The notes below the pieces were generated by a model. That model was not told the origin of the DNA, did not search any database, and worked only from the letters and a program-made list of their open reading frames with translations. The position numbers and the translations under genes were made by a program. Source: Dehalobacterium sp040766325 (lineage in GTDB: Bacteria; Bacillota; Dehalobacteriia; Dehalobacteriales; Dehalobacteriaceae). From it: DNA of 64,000 nucleotides. This document shows, one piece after another, positions 38,096 to 49,109 of this stretch; position 1 is the stretch's first letter; the number at the start of each line of letters is the position of its first letter. The stretch is taken from NCBI GenBank assembly GCA_040766325.1, contig JAXGQR010000013.1, forward strand, positions 4,496 to 68,495, read 5' to 3'.

Positions 38096-41000
38096 ATGAC
38101 AGATTTAGACAGCTTAATTGCCCAATGTGGTCTCCTCGGGAGGCCAAAGCTGTTTTTAGACAGATGAGAATTAAAAAAGCCCGCATTAGCAAGAAAAGTA
38201 AATCTCTTACTTTGATGGTGGAATTGCCTCATCGGGTTTCTCAGGAGGATATTAGTTCCTTTTGTGCTTTGATTCAAGAACAACTCCCTGCTTTCAGAGA
38301 TGTATTCTTAGATGTGATGGTATGGGAGGAAAAAAACGCCTTGGCACAGATAGTTGAAAGGGATAAAGATGTTCTGCTTGAAACTTTGGAAGAGAAGGTT
38401 ACCGGGGTGAAGAACTGGCTTTATATGGCAAAATGGCAATGCTGTGATTTCTTTACTCCCGATGGATCATGTCGGGAGGTGTTGCTCTTAACCTTTCCCC
38501 ATCCTTTTGCGGTGGAGATTTGTGAAGAAAAAAGCTACCCCAGATTCTTGCCAGTCTGATGCACTTTCGCTACGGATTGGATGTTCGAGTGGAATTAAAA
38601 ATGGAAGAGGATGGGGAAGAAGATAAAGAATATGGAGAGAAAAGAAATCAGGCAGCCGAGCCTTCCTGGAATATTTATGAGGAAATTGACCGGACCGCCT
38701 TATTGCAATATTGTGCGGCTGCAAGCTCACCTGTGTCACAAGACAAGGATAAAAAAGGTGCCCCATCCCGAGGTGCTGTGATTTTAGGCAAAGTGATTAA
38801 GGGAGAGCCGGTCGCCTTGGAAAAAATTAAGGAAGAAGAGCGTAAAGTGGTGGTCATGGGCCGGATCATTTTCCTGGAAACTAGGGAACTACGTTCCGGT
38901 CGTACCCTGATCATTTTTGATATCACTGATGATACAGATGCGATCAGCGTCAAGCTTTTTTCCGATGACAAAACTCCGGATACTATTTTCCAAGATTTGC
39001 AAATGGGAGTCTGGGTAAAGGTACAGGGTCCGGTGCAAACAGACAAATATTCTCAGGAATTAACTCTGATGGCTAATGATGTCAATCTAGGTCAGGCGGT
39101 GGTACGTGAGGATCTAGCCCCGGAAAAAAGGGTGGAACTCCATCTTCATACTAAAATGAGCTCCCTAGACTCGGTGGTGGATACAGGCAAAGCCATTGCG
39201 CTTGCTGCCAGTTGGGGTCATAAGGCTATTGCTATTACGGACCACGGGGTGGTACAGGCTTTTCCTGAGGCCTATGAGGCAGGAAAAAAGCATAACATTA
39301 AAATTATTTACGGGGTAGAAGGTTACCTTGTTGATGATGAGAATGGAGATCTTCCCTGGCATAAGCAAAAATCTTATCATATTATCATTTTAGTAAGAAA
39401 TCAGGAAGGATTGTTGAATTTATATCGCTTGATTTCCCGTTCTCATTTGGAAACTTTTTATCGCAGGCCCCGGATTTTAAAAAGTGTTTTAAGAGAACAC
39501 CGGTCCGGATTGTTATTAGGTACTGCCTGTGAGGCGGGAGAATTGTACCGGGGAATTTTAAATAAAAAACCCTCCGATGAAATCGACCGAATTATCCAGT
39601 TTTATGATTATCTTGAGATTCAACCTTTGGGGAACAATGAATTTCTCCTGCGCAAAGATGAAGTAGCCGACCGCCGTAGTTTAATGGAAATCAATAAAAC
39701 CATATTTAAATTAGGAGAGAAACACCGAAAACCAGTGGTTGCTACGGGAGATGTTCATTTTATCACGGAGAGAGATGGGATTTACCGCAAGATCCTTTTG
39801 GCTGGGCAAGGTTTTGAGGATGATATCCAGGCACCCCTTTATTTTCGTACCACGGAAGAGATGCTGGCGGAGTTTTCCTACCTAGGTGAGGAGATGGCTC
39901 AAAAAGTGGTGATTCGGGATCCTAATTGGATTGCGGAGCAAATTGAGGATATCCGACCGATCCCTCAAGAGCTGTATCCTCCGGAAATTGAAGGGGCGGA
40001 GGAGCAGGTGCAGAAGATGACTTATAACACCGCTCGGTCTCTCTATGGCGAAGAACTGCCTGAAATAGTGCGGGCTAGAATTGACAAAGAACTGACCTCA
40101 ATTATCAAACACGGCTTCTCCGTACTGTATTTGATTGCTCATAAATTGGTAAAAAAGTCCAATGATGATGGCTATCTGGTAGGTTCCCGGGGTTCCGTAG
40201 GTTCTTCTATTGTAGCCACGATGATGGGGATTACCGAGGTTAATCCATTACCTCCACATTATCGTTGCTCTACATGCCATTACAGTTGTTTTATCACTGA
40301 TGGTTCTGTTGGATCCGGACCAGATTTGCCCGATAAGAAATGTCCTCGGTGCAAGAAGCCCCTTCTCAAGGACGGACATGATATTCCTTTTGAAACTTTC
40401 CTAGGATTTAAAGGAGACAAAACCCCGGATATTGATCTAAACTTCTCCGGAGATTATCAACCTAAGGCTCATAAGTATGTAGAGGAACTTTTCGGCAAGG
40501 ATCATGTTTTTCGTGCCGGTACTATTTCCACCATTGCTGAACGGACGGCCTACGGTTTCGTGAAAAATTATTTACAGGAGCGGAATTTTCAGGCCCGGGA
40601 TGCTGAGATAAACCGTTTGGTTGCAGGATGTTCCGGAGTCAAAAGAACCACAGGTCAGCACCCGGGAGGACTGATGGTTGTCCCCACCAAGCTGGATATT
40701 CATAAATTTACTCCTCTCCAGCGTCCGGCGGATGATATGAAATCTGATATTATTACCACCCATTTTGATTACCATTCAATTAGTGATCGGTTGGTTAAGT
40801 TGGATATTCTAGGTCATGATGATCCAACAGTGATTAAAATGCTGGAGGATTTAACAGGTGTTGACGCCAGGACCATCCGGCTGGATGATCAGGAGACTTT
40901 ATGTCTTTTTTCTGGTGTGGAGATATTAAAAGTGACACCGGAGGAAATTCGATCCAATGTAGGTACCTACGGGGTTCCGGAGTTTGGCACCAAATTCGTG

Positions 41001-41846
41001 CGGCAAATGTTGGAGGATATCCGACCCAATTCTTTTTCGGATCTAGTGCGCATCAGTGGATTCTCTCACGGCACCGACGTGTGGTTGAATAATGCCCAGG
41101 AATTGATTCGATCCGGTACCTGCCGGACATCGGAAACCATTTCCTGCCGTGATGACATTATGGTTTACCTGATGCAAAAGGGCCTGGAGCCCCAAATCGC
41201 CTTTAAAATCATGGAGGATGTCCGCAAAGGGAAAGGCGTCAAGCCGGAATATGAAGAAGCGATGAAAGCAGCTCAGGTGCCGCAGTGGTACATTGATTCT
41301 TGTAAAAAGATTAAATATATGTTTCCCAAAGCCCATGCTACCGCCTATGTGACCATGGCTTTCCGCATCGCCTGGTTTAAGGTGAATTTCCCTGAAGCCT
41401 TTTATGCCAGCTTTTTCTCCGTACGCGCCGATGAGTTTGATGCAGATCTGATGGTGCGAGGCGTGAAAGAGGTGCTGCGGGCCATGGACGAAATCGAGGG
41501 TAAGGGAAATGAAGCCAGCGCCAAAGAAAAAAACCTGCTCACAATTCTGGAAGTGGTTCTGGAGATGTACCGGCGGGGCTTTAATCTCCTTCCGGTAAGT
41601 TTGGAAAAATCGGCGGCGGAGCTATTTCAAATTACCGACCGAGGAATATTGCCTCCTTTCTCCAGCCTGCAAGGGTTGGGAGTTACGGCAGCCCATAATT
41701 TGGTGGCGGCGCGACAAGAAAAGCCTTTCAGCACCTGGGATGATATCCGGATTCGAGGCAAAGCCAGCAAAACAGTAATCGATACGTTGGCTGCCCATGG
41801 TTGCCTGGACCATCTGCCGGAAAGTAGTCAAATGTGTCTCTTCTAA
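38096..41846 (+). CDS. polC: DNA polymerase III PolC-type without the 3'-5' exonuclease domain (two frameshifts)
   Basis: The replicative polymerase of low-GC Gram-positives, here about 1,249 residues instead of about 1,430. Order: N-terminal domain with two frame breaks (near 38138, repaired by one G; near 38530, repaired by one A), OB domain, PHP domain (ELHLHTKMSSLDSVV, AITDHGVVQAF), then polymerase core with GSRGSVGSS, zinc cysteines CSTC/CPRC, PDIDLNFSGDYQP and RTTGQHPGG. The C-terminal clamp-binding motif is QMCLF. After GVEGYLVDD the PHP domain continues at once to HIIILVRNQEGLLNLYRL: the DEDD exonuclease block (DVETTGL, HNASFD, HRAIYDAEA) that normally lies here is absent, with no frame break at the join. 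Proofreading must come from another protein, if present. Confidence 0.93.
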
Positions 41847-42001
41847 TTAAAAAGCAACTTACCTGACTGTTGGGCTGCTTCAATGAATTAATCCTCTGCT
41901 GATTAAATTGGGTAATATATTAGCCAATATCGGACATAAAAAATTTAAACTGACGAAGTAGTATTTATATAGAAATATTAGAGCCAGGAGGATATTTATT
42001 C

Positions 42002-42300
42002 GTGACTTCAATTCGCAACTTACTTTTGACAAAATTTCGTTTCAAAAATCATGCCCATAAAAAAGAGTGGGAAGAAATCGAAAAGATTAAAAAAGAATTA
42101 ATGGATTTGGGGTTCTTTGCCGGAGAAGTGGAGTATATGGTCGAATCTACCTTTAAACATAAAAAAATTCGGAAATTACCCTAGAGGAAATAAAAGCAGG
42201 AAAGGAATCTCTGAAAGGACAAATGGAAATATCTCAAAAATGCCTCAAGTTGGTTCATGTGAATTTTTCGGAAGCGAGAGAGGATAAGGAAGAGAAGTAG
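42002..42300 (+). CDS. small unrecognised protein after polC (one frameshift)
   Basis: A charged, soluble protein of about 99 residues with no recognised family. It starts at GTG 42002 after CCAGGAGGATATTTATTC. The first 60 codons end at a stop near 42182; one extra A in the A7 run at 42161-42167 gives a continuous reading through NSEITLEEIKAGK to TAG 42298-42300. The rich Lys/Glu content suggests helical structure. The usual next gene in this cluster, rimP, is not seen. Confidence 0.5.
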
Positions 42301-42406
42301 GGGCAAAGGGACGGTTCGTGCTTGATAAAAGACAAGAAAAATGCATAAATGATATAATCATAAAATGTAAATATTGGCAATTAAATGATACAAAGGTTAC
42401 AAGGAA

Positions 42407-42454
42407 CCCGACTTCGACAAATAAAGAGTAAAAATCTAATTTGGGGAAGTCGGG
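42407..42454. terminator. candidate terminator between the polC side and the trehalose operon
   Basis: CCCGACTTC (42407-42415) pairs with GAAGTCGGG (42446-42454) across a 30-base loop, followed by CTTTGG. It lies between the convergent small plus-strand gene and the GH65 gene. Confidence 0.5.
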
Positions 42455-42519
42455 CTTTGGCTGTCAGTATGAAATTTCATATGATCTAAGTGCCTATGGC
42501 TTATGCAGGCACGCGAGGC

Positions 42520-44805
42520 TTATTGCGGCCTGGCAATATTAAGGGTATCCTCCAATAAATATTCTTGACCATAAACATTTATTTTTTTTGCGTTACCGCT
42601 TTTCAGGTTGATCAAACACCGGTCTTTCCCCACCCGAACCAAAATCTTGCTGCCCTCAAAGGTTAGATTGAAGCTGTAACCGGTCCATTGGTCGGGCAGT
42701 ATTGGCCGTAAAGAAATCCCTTGTTCTTTAAGACGGAAACCGCCGAACCCGTATATAATCGCCAAAGCGTTACCTCCCATATTGGCCACATGAATACCGT
42801 CATCGGTATTGCCATGTCCATCTGTCAGATCCAATTTGGCGGTGAGCTCATAATATGCATAGGCCTTGTCTACCATGCCCAGCCTAGCGGCCATGATGCT
42901 GAAGATACAGTAAGAAAGAGAGGAATCATGGGTTGTTATTTTTTCGTAAAAATGGAAAGAATTGATCATTGTTTCTTCTGACTGTGCATCCTCCATGATA
43001 AAGTGGGCCATGATTGTATCTGCCTGTTTGCATATTTGGTGGCGATATAAGTGTAAAGGATGGTAATGGAGCAACAAGGGAAATTTATTTTTCGGAATTG
43101 TGCTCAAATTCCACCTTCTTTTTTGCAGAAAAGAGTCATCTTGAGGATTAATTTTAAGTTGTTCATCATAAGGCAAATACATGTTTTCCGCAGCTTTTTT
43201 AAAACCGACAATTTCATTTTCTTGTATCTCTAGCTTGTTTATTAATGCAACAAAACTGTCGGAATTCTTAAGTAAGTGGAATAATTTTACAGCCCAGAGT
43301 AGATTGTATTGAGCCACAATATTGGTAAAGTAATTGTTATTCACAATACAAGTATATTCGTCTGGACCGGTAACATTATTAATATAGAATTTTCCTTCAT
43401 GAAAATTTCCCGCTTCCATCCATAAGCGAGCTGTTTCAAAAATAATTTCGGCACCGATTTCTTCCAAGAAGGTTACGTCTTTAGTGGCCAGATAATAAGC
43501 CACAACTGCATAGGCAATATCCCCGTTTATATGGTATTGGGCAGAACCTGATGGAAAATAACCGGAACATTCCCGTCCCATAATGGTACGCCAGGGGAAA
43601 AGAGCGCCTTTTTGGTGTCCTAAAATTCGGGCGTTTTCTCGGGCCATGTCCAGGATAGCATAACGGTTTTCCAGCAGGATTCTGCTTAAGTCGGGCTTTG
43701 TCACTGTGAAAAAAGGTTGGATATACATTTCGGAGTCCCAGAAGTATTGCCCTTCATAACCATCTCCACTCAGTCCTTTGGGTGCAATATTACTGTAGTT
43801 GTCTTTACCCACAGCTTGAATTAATTGATAGACACTATAGCGGGTGGCGAGATTCATTTCATGATTTCCTTCAATTTCAATCAGGCAGTGATCCCAATAA
43901 TTTGCTAGGTATTCCTCCTGCTTTTGATAGAAATAAATTAAAGGAACGGAAAGAGCCTGAACCATTTCTTGTTCTGCTTGCTTTCTGGCATTTACGTGGC
44001 GGATCGAGTCACAGAAAACGGAATACTTGTACAGCTTGATTGATTCCCCTTGGGTCGCCTCTGTTTCGAATTGACAAATAATTTTATTACCTTCGGTAAT
44101 AAATTCCTGCTGATGTTTTTGAAATAAAATATTCTTGACACAGCTACACACTTCCAGCCCAGAGCGGGAAGTGGCGGAGGTAATATAGGAAACCCCATCT
44201 TTAAATTCACTCATTACAGGAGTCAAGTGTTGCATGAACTCAAAAGCCATGCGCGGGTCTTCCGGGTCTACAAAATTATATACTTCTCCGTTATGTCCTG
44301 ATTCAATCACTACTTCTCCTGAAAAGTTAAGCGGAAGTATTTCATATTCAATGGTGAATAAAGAAAGCTGATGAAATGAAGCCATCCGGGTAACGGTTAA
44401 TTCCACTTCTTTTCCAAAGGGGGAACGCCAAATTACATTTCTCACGGTGGTCCCCTTATCCATGTCCAGCCATAGTCTACTCTTTAATACAGTACCATTA
44501 AACATGCAGAATTGCTCATCGTCAAAAAACACCTTAATTGACTGAGTATCAGCGATGTTTAACATGGTTTGTTTTTCATTAACCAGACCATATAAGTTCT
44601 CCGCCTGTCTCGTAGGAGTGTAATCATAAAAACCATTAATGTATTGGCTGCGCACATAACCAATTTTTTCCGGATATCCTTCTTCGAAATCGTAACGGAT
44701 GCCGATATAGCCGTTGGCGTTATGAAAAAGTGTTTCGTTTAAGGAAATATGATACTGATCAAGCTTTAAATCTTCAATTTCATAGATTGCTCTCATCTTT
44801 AACAT
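42520..44805 (-). CDS. GH65 family disaccharide phosphorylase, probably trehalose phosphorylase
   Basis: An inverting phosphorylase that would split an alpha-glucoside with phosphate into beta-glucose 1-phosphate and glucose. About 761 residues from ATG 44805 after GAAAGGAATCATT. The N-terminal beta-sandwich is followed by an (alpha/alpha)6 barrel with the acid catalyst in NVTGPDEYTCIVNNNYF and a WDSEMYIQPFF block. The C-terminal beta domain closes with KILVRVGKDRCL. Next to a trehalose synthase gene (spacing 15 bases) and a beta-phosphoglucomutase, trehalose or trehalose 6-phosphate is the likely substrate. Kojibiose or maltose phosphorylase are alternatives. Confidence 0.87.
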   Translation of the reverse strand: MLKMRAIYEIEDLKLDQYHISLNETLFHNANGYIGIRYDFEEGYPEKIGYVRSQYINGFYDYTPTRQAENLYGLVNEKQTMLNIADTQSIKVFFDDEQFCMFNGTVLKSRLWLDMDKGTTVRNVIWRSPFGKEVELTVTRMASFHQLSLFTIEYEILPLNFSGEVVIESGHNGEVYNFVDPEDPRMAFEFMQHLTPVMSEFKDGVSYITSATSRSGLEVCSCVKNILFQKHQQEFITEGNKIICQFETEATQGESIKLYKYSVFCDSIRHVNARKQAEQEMVQALSVPLIYFYQKQEEYLANYWDHCLIEIEGNHEMNLATRYSVYQLIQAVGKDNYSNIAPKGLSGDGYEGQYFWDSEMYIQPFFTVTKPDLSRILLENRYAILDMARENARILGHQKGALFPWRTIMGRECSGYFPSGSAQYHINGDIAYAVVAYYLATKDVTFLEEIGAEIIFETARLWMEAGNFHEGKFYINNVTGPDEYTCIVNNNYFTNIVAQYNLLWAVKLFHLLKNSDSFVALINKLEIQENEIVGFKKAAENMYLPYDEQLKINPQDDSFLQKRRWNLSTIPKNKFPLLLHYHPLHLYRHQICKQADTIMAHFIMEDAQSEETMINSFHFYEKITTHDSSLSYCIFSIMAARLGMVDKAYAYYELTAKLDLTDGHGNTDDGIHVANMGGNALAIIYGFGGFRLKEQGISLRPILPDQWTGYSFNLTFEGSKILVRVGKDRCLINLKSGNAKKINVYGQEYLLEDTLNIARPQ

Positions 44806-44820
44806 AATGATTCCTTTCAA

Positions 44821-47022
44821 TTATTCTTTCTCTGGATTGCTGATATCGGCAAATTTTTTTAGCATGAGACGCATAGATTGCCAGGATTTCAAGAAGTAAT
44901 CAGCATTAGTATTACCCAAGCCAATTTTAACTTTAAAAGCACCTTGGGGTAGGGCGGCGAATAAATCTTCATCAGTATAATCATCTCCAGCCGCGAAAAT
45001 AAAATTATAATCTTGATGTTGGATAAAATATGAAGACCCGAATCCTTTGTTGACTCTGGAGTCCTTAACCTCTAATACCTTATTACCTTCCTGGAGACCA
45101 AGGGTTTCGGATTCAGTGATGGAGCGTAGGGTTTCCTTTACTTCACTCAGTTTTATCGAGATGATGTAGGGATTACATTTTCGGTAGTGCCAAGCCAGGG
45201 AATAGTCTTTTTCTTCGATAAAGGATCCAGGTATGCGGTCGGAATAAAACTCCATAATGTGGCGGATAGGTGCTTTCCAATCATTGTCCAGAGTTGCGGT
45301 CATCGTCCATTCCTGTCCGGGAGAACGCAACCATAATCCGTGAGAGGCGATGAGATGCAGGTTAAGATCATGGAACCATTTTTCTAAGTCATGCCTTTCT
45401 CTACCGGAGATAATGACCAGTGTGTTCTTAAGATCATCGGCCAAGATCCTTAATAAACATTTCAGTTCCTTATCCGGTTTGGCCTGGTGGGGCAGTGGGT
45501 TAAAACCTACTAAGGTACCGTCATAATCTAATAAGAGAAGACGTTTCTCGGCATTTTGATAAGCAGTTTCGATAAAACGACTGTCTTTTTCAATGCTTCT
45601 TTGGGCTATCATCTGGTTTGATTCCGTAACGGTACGCTGTAAATCATTTAAAAACTCTTCCGCCCAAAATTCTACATTATAGCGCATTATTCTGCGGCGC
45701 ATCATTTTATTTCTCATCAATTTTTCCTCACGAGGCATTTCCAAGGCCGTTTTGATTCCTTCTAAGATGGCATCGAAATCATTGGCATTGACGATTACTG
45801 CTTCACCTAATTCGCAGGCTGCACCGGCGGTTTCACTAATCACAACCATCCCTTCGCAATCTGTTCTGGCTGCAATGTACTCTTTACATACTAGGTTCAT
45901 ACCGTCTCTTAGAGGTGTGACCAATAACACGTCTGAATGACGATAAAGGTCAATTAAGCTTTCCTGTGAAAAGGAACGGAAGAAATACCAGACGGGCATC
46001 CAGGTGAATGTGCCAAATTTTCCGTTGATGGAGCTGACAATTTCAGTGATTTCCTTTCTTAATTCATCGTAAGTACCAACCCCTTCTCGTGAGGGGGCCA
46101 CAATTAAATTAAATCTGACCTTTTCCCGATATTCCGGATATTTTGCCAGGAAACGACCAAAGGCTCTAAGTCGATGTGGAATGCCTTTAGTATAATCCAA
46201 GCGATCCACGGATAAAATGATCTTCATATCTTCGGTATTGTCGATAATTTCCCTAGTCTCTTTCTGAAAAGAGCTGTCCTCAAACTCTTTTTCGAAAAAT
46301 TGGTAATCAATACCCATGGGGAAAGCACCGATTTGAACGTAGCGATCCTCATAGCTGATGCGGTTCATAGTATTTTCCAGACCTAGCAAGTGGCGGATGC
46401 TACTTAAAAAGTGGCGCACATACTCATAAGTATGAAATCCGATCAGGTCTGCGCCCAACATTCCCCTCAGAATTTCCTTGCGCCAAATCAAAAGTCGAAA
46501 AATTTCGAAAGAAGGAAAAGGAATATGCAGGAAAAATCCCACCTGAGTATTGGGGTATTTTTCCTTAATCATTTGGGGCAGCAGCATTAATTGATAATCG
46601 TGCACCCAAATAATATCATTTTCACCGACCACCGACTCCACAGTATTGAAGAACTTCTTATTAACTTCTTCGTATGCTTTCCACGTCTCGACCTCGTATT
46701 TAACTTTGCTTGCAAAATAATGAAATAAGGGCCAGATCGTTTCATTACAAAACCCGTTATAATAGCGGTCAATTTCTCCTTCTGTTAAAAAAACGGGAAG
46801 ACATTGGTGAGTTATGAGTTCTTGCTTAATAGCATTTTTTTCCTCAAGACTAATTTTTTCATCTGCCAATCCTGACCAGCCCACCCAAATGCTGTCTGCT
46901 TGTTGATGATACTTTTTTAGTCCGGTGGCTAGTCCCCCGATACTCTTTTGGTATGCAATAGTTTCATTATTTTTTTTAACAGTAATCGGTAGACGATTGG
47001 AAATAATAATTGTCTTACTCAT
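44821..47022 (-). CDS. fused trehalose-6-phosphate synthase/phosphatase (OtsA-OtsB)
   Basis: A bifunctional enzyme of 733 residues that makes trehalose from UDP-glucose and glucose 6-phosphate and then removes the phosphate. The GT20 part (residues 1-470) has NRLPITVKKN, GGLATGLKK, VHDYQLMLLPQMI, LHIPFPSFEIFRLL, VDRLDYTKGIPHRLRAF and TPLRDGMNLVCKEYIAAR. The HAD-type phosphatase part (from about 490) has LLLLDYDGTLVGF, ISGRERHDLEKW and GDDYTDEDLF. Start at ATG 47022 after GGGAGGAGGAG. Upstream of, and cotranscribed with, the GH65 gene. Confidence 0.95.
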   Translation of the reverse strand: MSKTIIISNRLPITVKKNNETIAYQKSIGGLATGLKKYHQQADSIWVGWSGLADEKISLEEKNAIKQELITHQCLPVFLTEGEIDRYYNGFCNETIWPLFHYFASKVKYEVETWKAYEEVNKKFFNTVESVVGENDIIWVHDYQLMLLPQMIKEKYPNTQVGFFLHIPFPSFEIFRLLIWRKEILRGMLGADLIGFHTYEYVRHFLSSIRHLLGLENTMNRISYEDRYVQIGAFPMGIDYQFFEKEFEDSSFQKETREIIDNTEDMKIILSVDRLDYTKGIPHRLRAFGRFLAKYPEYREKVRFNLIVAPSREGVGTYDELRKEITEIVSSINGKFGTFTWMPVWYFFRSFSQESLIDLYRHSDVLLVTPLRDGMNLVCKEYIAARTDCEGMVVISETAGAACELGEAVIVNANDFDAILEGIKTALEMPREEKLMRNKMMRRRIMRYNVEFWAEEFLNDLQRTVTESNQMIAQRSIEKDSRFIETAYQNAEKRLLLLDYDGTLVGFNPLPHQAKPDKELKCLLRILADDLKNTLVIISGRERHDLEKWFHDLNLHLIASHGLWLRSPGQEWTMTATLDNDWKAPIRHIMEFYSDRIPGSFIEEKDYSLAWHYRKCNPYIISIKLSEVKETLRSITESETLGLQEGNKVLEVKDSRVNKGFGSSYFIQHQDYNFIFAAGDDYTDEDLFAALPQGAFKVKIGLGNTNADYFLKSWQSMRLMLKKFADISNPEKE

Positions 47023-47296
47023 CATTCTCCTCCTCCCTTGATTAATAGGATTATAGGGCTATAATTAAATCTAATAGCATTTATTTTCTTTGATATACAT
47101 AAATATACAGTTGAATGCATTATTTGGAAATGTTTTTTCCAAATTGTTTTTATTATTAGTTTCAACAAATGTTCCATTAATTCCTTGTTATAACAATAAT
47201 TTTTAGGAATTTGGTCTAAAAACTAACAATTGGAGTTGAATTCTAAGAATTTAAATGGCTCTTTGTAATAATGAAAGTTTAAGCATAGGGGGGATA

Positions 47297-47935
47297 ATGA
47301 TAAAATATCATGCCATTATTTTTGATCTAGACGGGGTTATTTGTAGTACGGATCATAGTCATTATTTAGCCTGGAAAAAAATTGCTGATGAAATCGGGGT
47401 ATATTTTGATGAAATAGTAAACAACCAACTACGTGGTATCGGTAGAATGGAAAGCCTGGAAGCTCTGCTGGGATCTAAGAGTGATGAATTTTCTCATGAA
47501 GCAAAAAAAAAGCTAGCTGAGCAAAAAAATATGATATACCGTAATTTGCTAAAGAAAATGTCGCCTCAGGATCTGAGCCCTGAGGTAAAAAAAACTTTGG
47601 ATCAGATTAAGAACCGAGGAATTAAAATCGCTATAGGTTCTTCCAGTAAAAATGCTAAACTAATTTTAAAACAAATCGGATTGGAGAATTATTTTGATGT
47701 CATTTCTGACGGCACCAATATTACCCGCTCCAAACCGGACCCGGAAGTATTTTTGAAAGCAAGTGATTATTTGAAAATTGCACCAGAATATTGTTTGGTG
47801 GTTGAGGATGCTATAGCAGGTGTGGAAGCTGCGCTGTCCGCTAACATGGATTGTGCTGCTATCGGTGATGCTGCAAACTACGAAAAGGCTACCTATAAAT
47901 TGGAGCATTTTTCTGATCTTTTGCAATTTGTCTAA
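47297..47935 (+). CDS. pgmB: beta-phosphoglucomutase
   Basis: A HAD-superfamily enzyme that turns beta-glucose 1-phosphate into glucose 6-phosphate. It is 212 residues from ATG 47297 after AGGGGGGATA. The nucleophile motif is FDLDGVICSTDHSHYLAWKK, the mutase-specific RGIGRMESLEALL is present, then GSSSKNA and SKPDPEVFL, and EDAIAGVEAA. It is divergent from the otsAB-GH65 operon, with a shared 270-base A/T-rich intergenic region (47023-47296) that presumably holds both promoters. The enzyme completes the phosphorolysis route back to glycolysis. Confidence 0.93.
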   Translation: MIKYHAIIFDLDGVICSTDHSHYLAWKKIADEIGVYFDEIVNNQLRGIGRMESLEALLGSKSDEFSHEAKKKLAEQKNMIYRNLLKKMSPQDLSPEVKKTLDQIKNRGIKIAIGSSSKNAKLILKQIGLENYFDVISDGTNITRSKPDPEVFLKASDYLKIAPEYCLVVEDAIAGVEAALSANMDCAAIGDAANYEKATYKLEHFSDLLQFV

Positions 47936-47975
47936 CTATCTCCATCATGCCTGGCCAATATAGACACAAAAAAAT

Positions 47976-48004
47976 GGACAAGCCTTGACAAGTCAAGACT
48001 GTCC
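47976..48004. terminator. bidirectional terminator
   Basis: GGACA-AG-CCTTGAC (47976-47989) pairs with GTCAAG-AC-TGTCC (47992-48004) around a short loop, with an A-run before and T-rich sequence after. It separates the convergent pgmB and deacetylase genes. Confidence 0.6.
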
Positions 48005-48023
48005 TTATATTTATGAAAATCTT

Positions 48024-48996
48024 TTAGAGGAGAAGCTCCGCCACCGGCACAATCTTGTAACCCATTTCGGCAAGGCCTTCAAAAATCTTTGGTAAGGCAG
48101 CCAAGGTGCTGGGTTTTCCTTCGTGGAGGAGAATAATTGCCCCGTCTTTGACGTGGGATAGAACGTGATTAGCAATTAGATTGGAGTCCTCTACTTCCCA
48201 GTCCCGGGGATCGATATTCCAGCCAATAGAGGTAAGACCAAAGTTCTGGGCGGTCTCAGTAACCATATTATTGTAATCACCGTAGGGAGGGCGGAAAAAC
48301 TTGATCTCACTTATGGAATTAAAACTGGCCATGGACTTACGAAAATCCTCTTGAAGAATCTCCGGTGATTTCAAGTTTAGTCTGCCGTGACGATAAGAAT
48401 GACTGCCGATGGTTTGCCCCATATCAACGACTTTTTGCGCTAAGTGCGGGTATTTATCCACCTGGACACCAATCATAAAGAAGGTAGCGGGAACTTGATA
48501 TTCATCTAAAACACGAAGATATTCTGCTGTATAATTGGGCACAGGTCCGTCATCAAAGGTGAGAGCTACTTTTTTTCCTGCTTGACTGTTCCCGGAGAAA
48601 ATTGGGGTTTTCTTAGAAGAAGGAGAAGCAGGAGGGTCAGTTACAATAGGTGGAGATGCGATAGGTTCAGACGATGACGGAACATTATTTTCTTTTATTA
48701 TATCGTTTTGTTGATCTGATTCAGGAATTTGTACAGATGGAAGATTTGCTTCAGATTGGTTTTCAATAATGGAATCACTTACCGGGGTCTCCGGCACTTG
48801 CTCAGAAATTGCAGGAGGATGCTTGTCCACTGTAGTTACAGGGAGGGTGTTCTCCTTCTTTTCTGGATTGGCATAAAGGGAATGCCCTTTTGGATAAGAA
48901 TAACTAGAAATAAGAGTGCGAAAATCAAGGAAATCCAGATCATCGCCGAGGTAAAGTACCCTTTCGTTTTCTTAGCCTTCGCCTTTTTTTTGTCAT
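48024..48996 (-). CDS. membrane-anchored polysaccharide deacetylase (two frameshifts)
   Basis: A NodB-fold enzyme that would remove acetyl groups from peptidoglycan or another surface glycan. ATG 48996 follows AGGAGG. The basic KKAKAKKTKG start and a single membrane helix (AMIWISLIFALLFLVILIQ) are followed by a long Pro/Ser/Glu linker and the NodB domain: LTFDDGPVPNYT, HSYRHGRLN, FRPPYGDYN and ILLHEGK. A frame break in the A8 run at about 48986 is repaired by one A, and another near 48870-48890 restores NPEKKENTLPVTTVDKHPP. Both are probably sequence errors. The catalytic domain is intact. Confidence 0.85.
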
Positions 48997-49109
48997 AACA
49001 AATCCTCCTGATGTGTGTATAAGTATCTACAATCATTTGAATACTTAATAGACGAAACAAAACTAAAAAAGTTTTCATTTTTCGATAAAAAACGCAAATT
49101 TCGCCTTAT

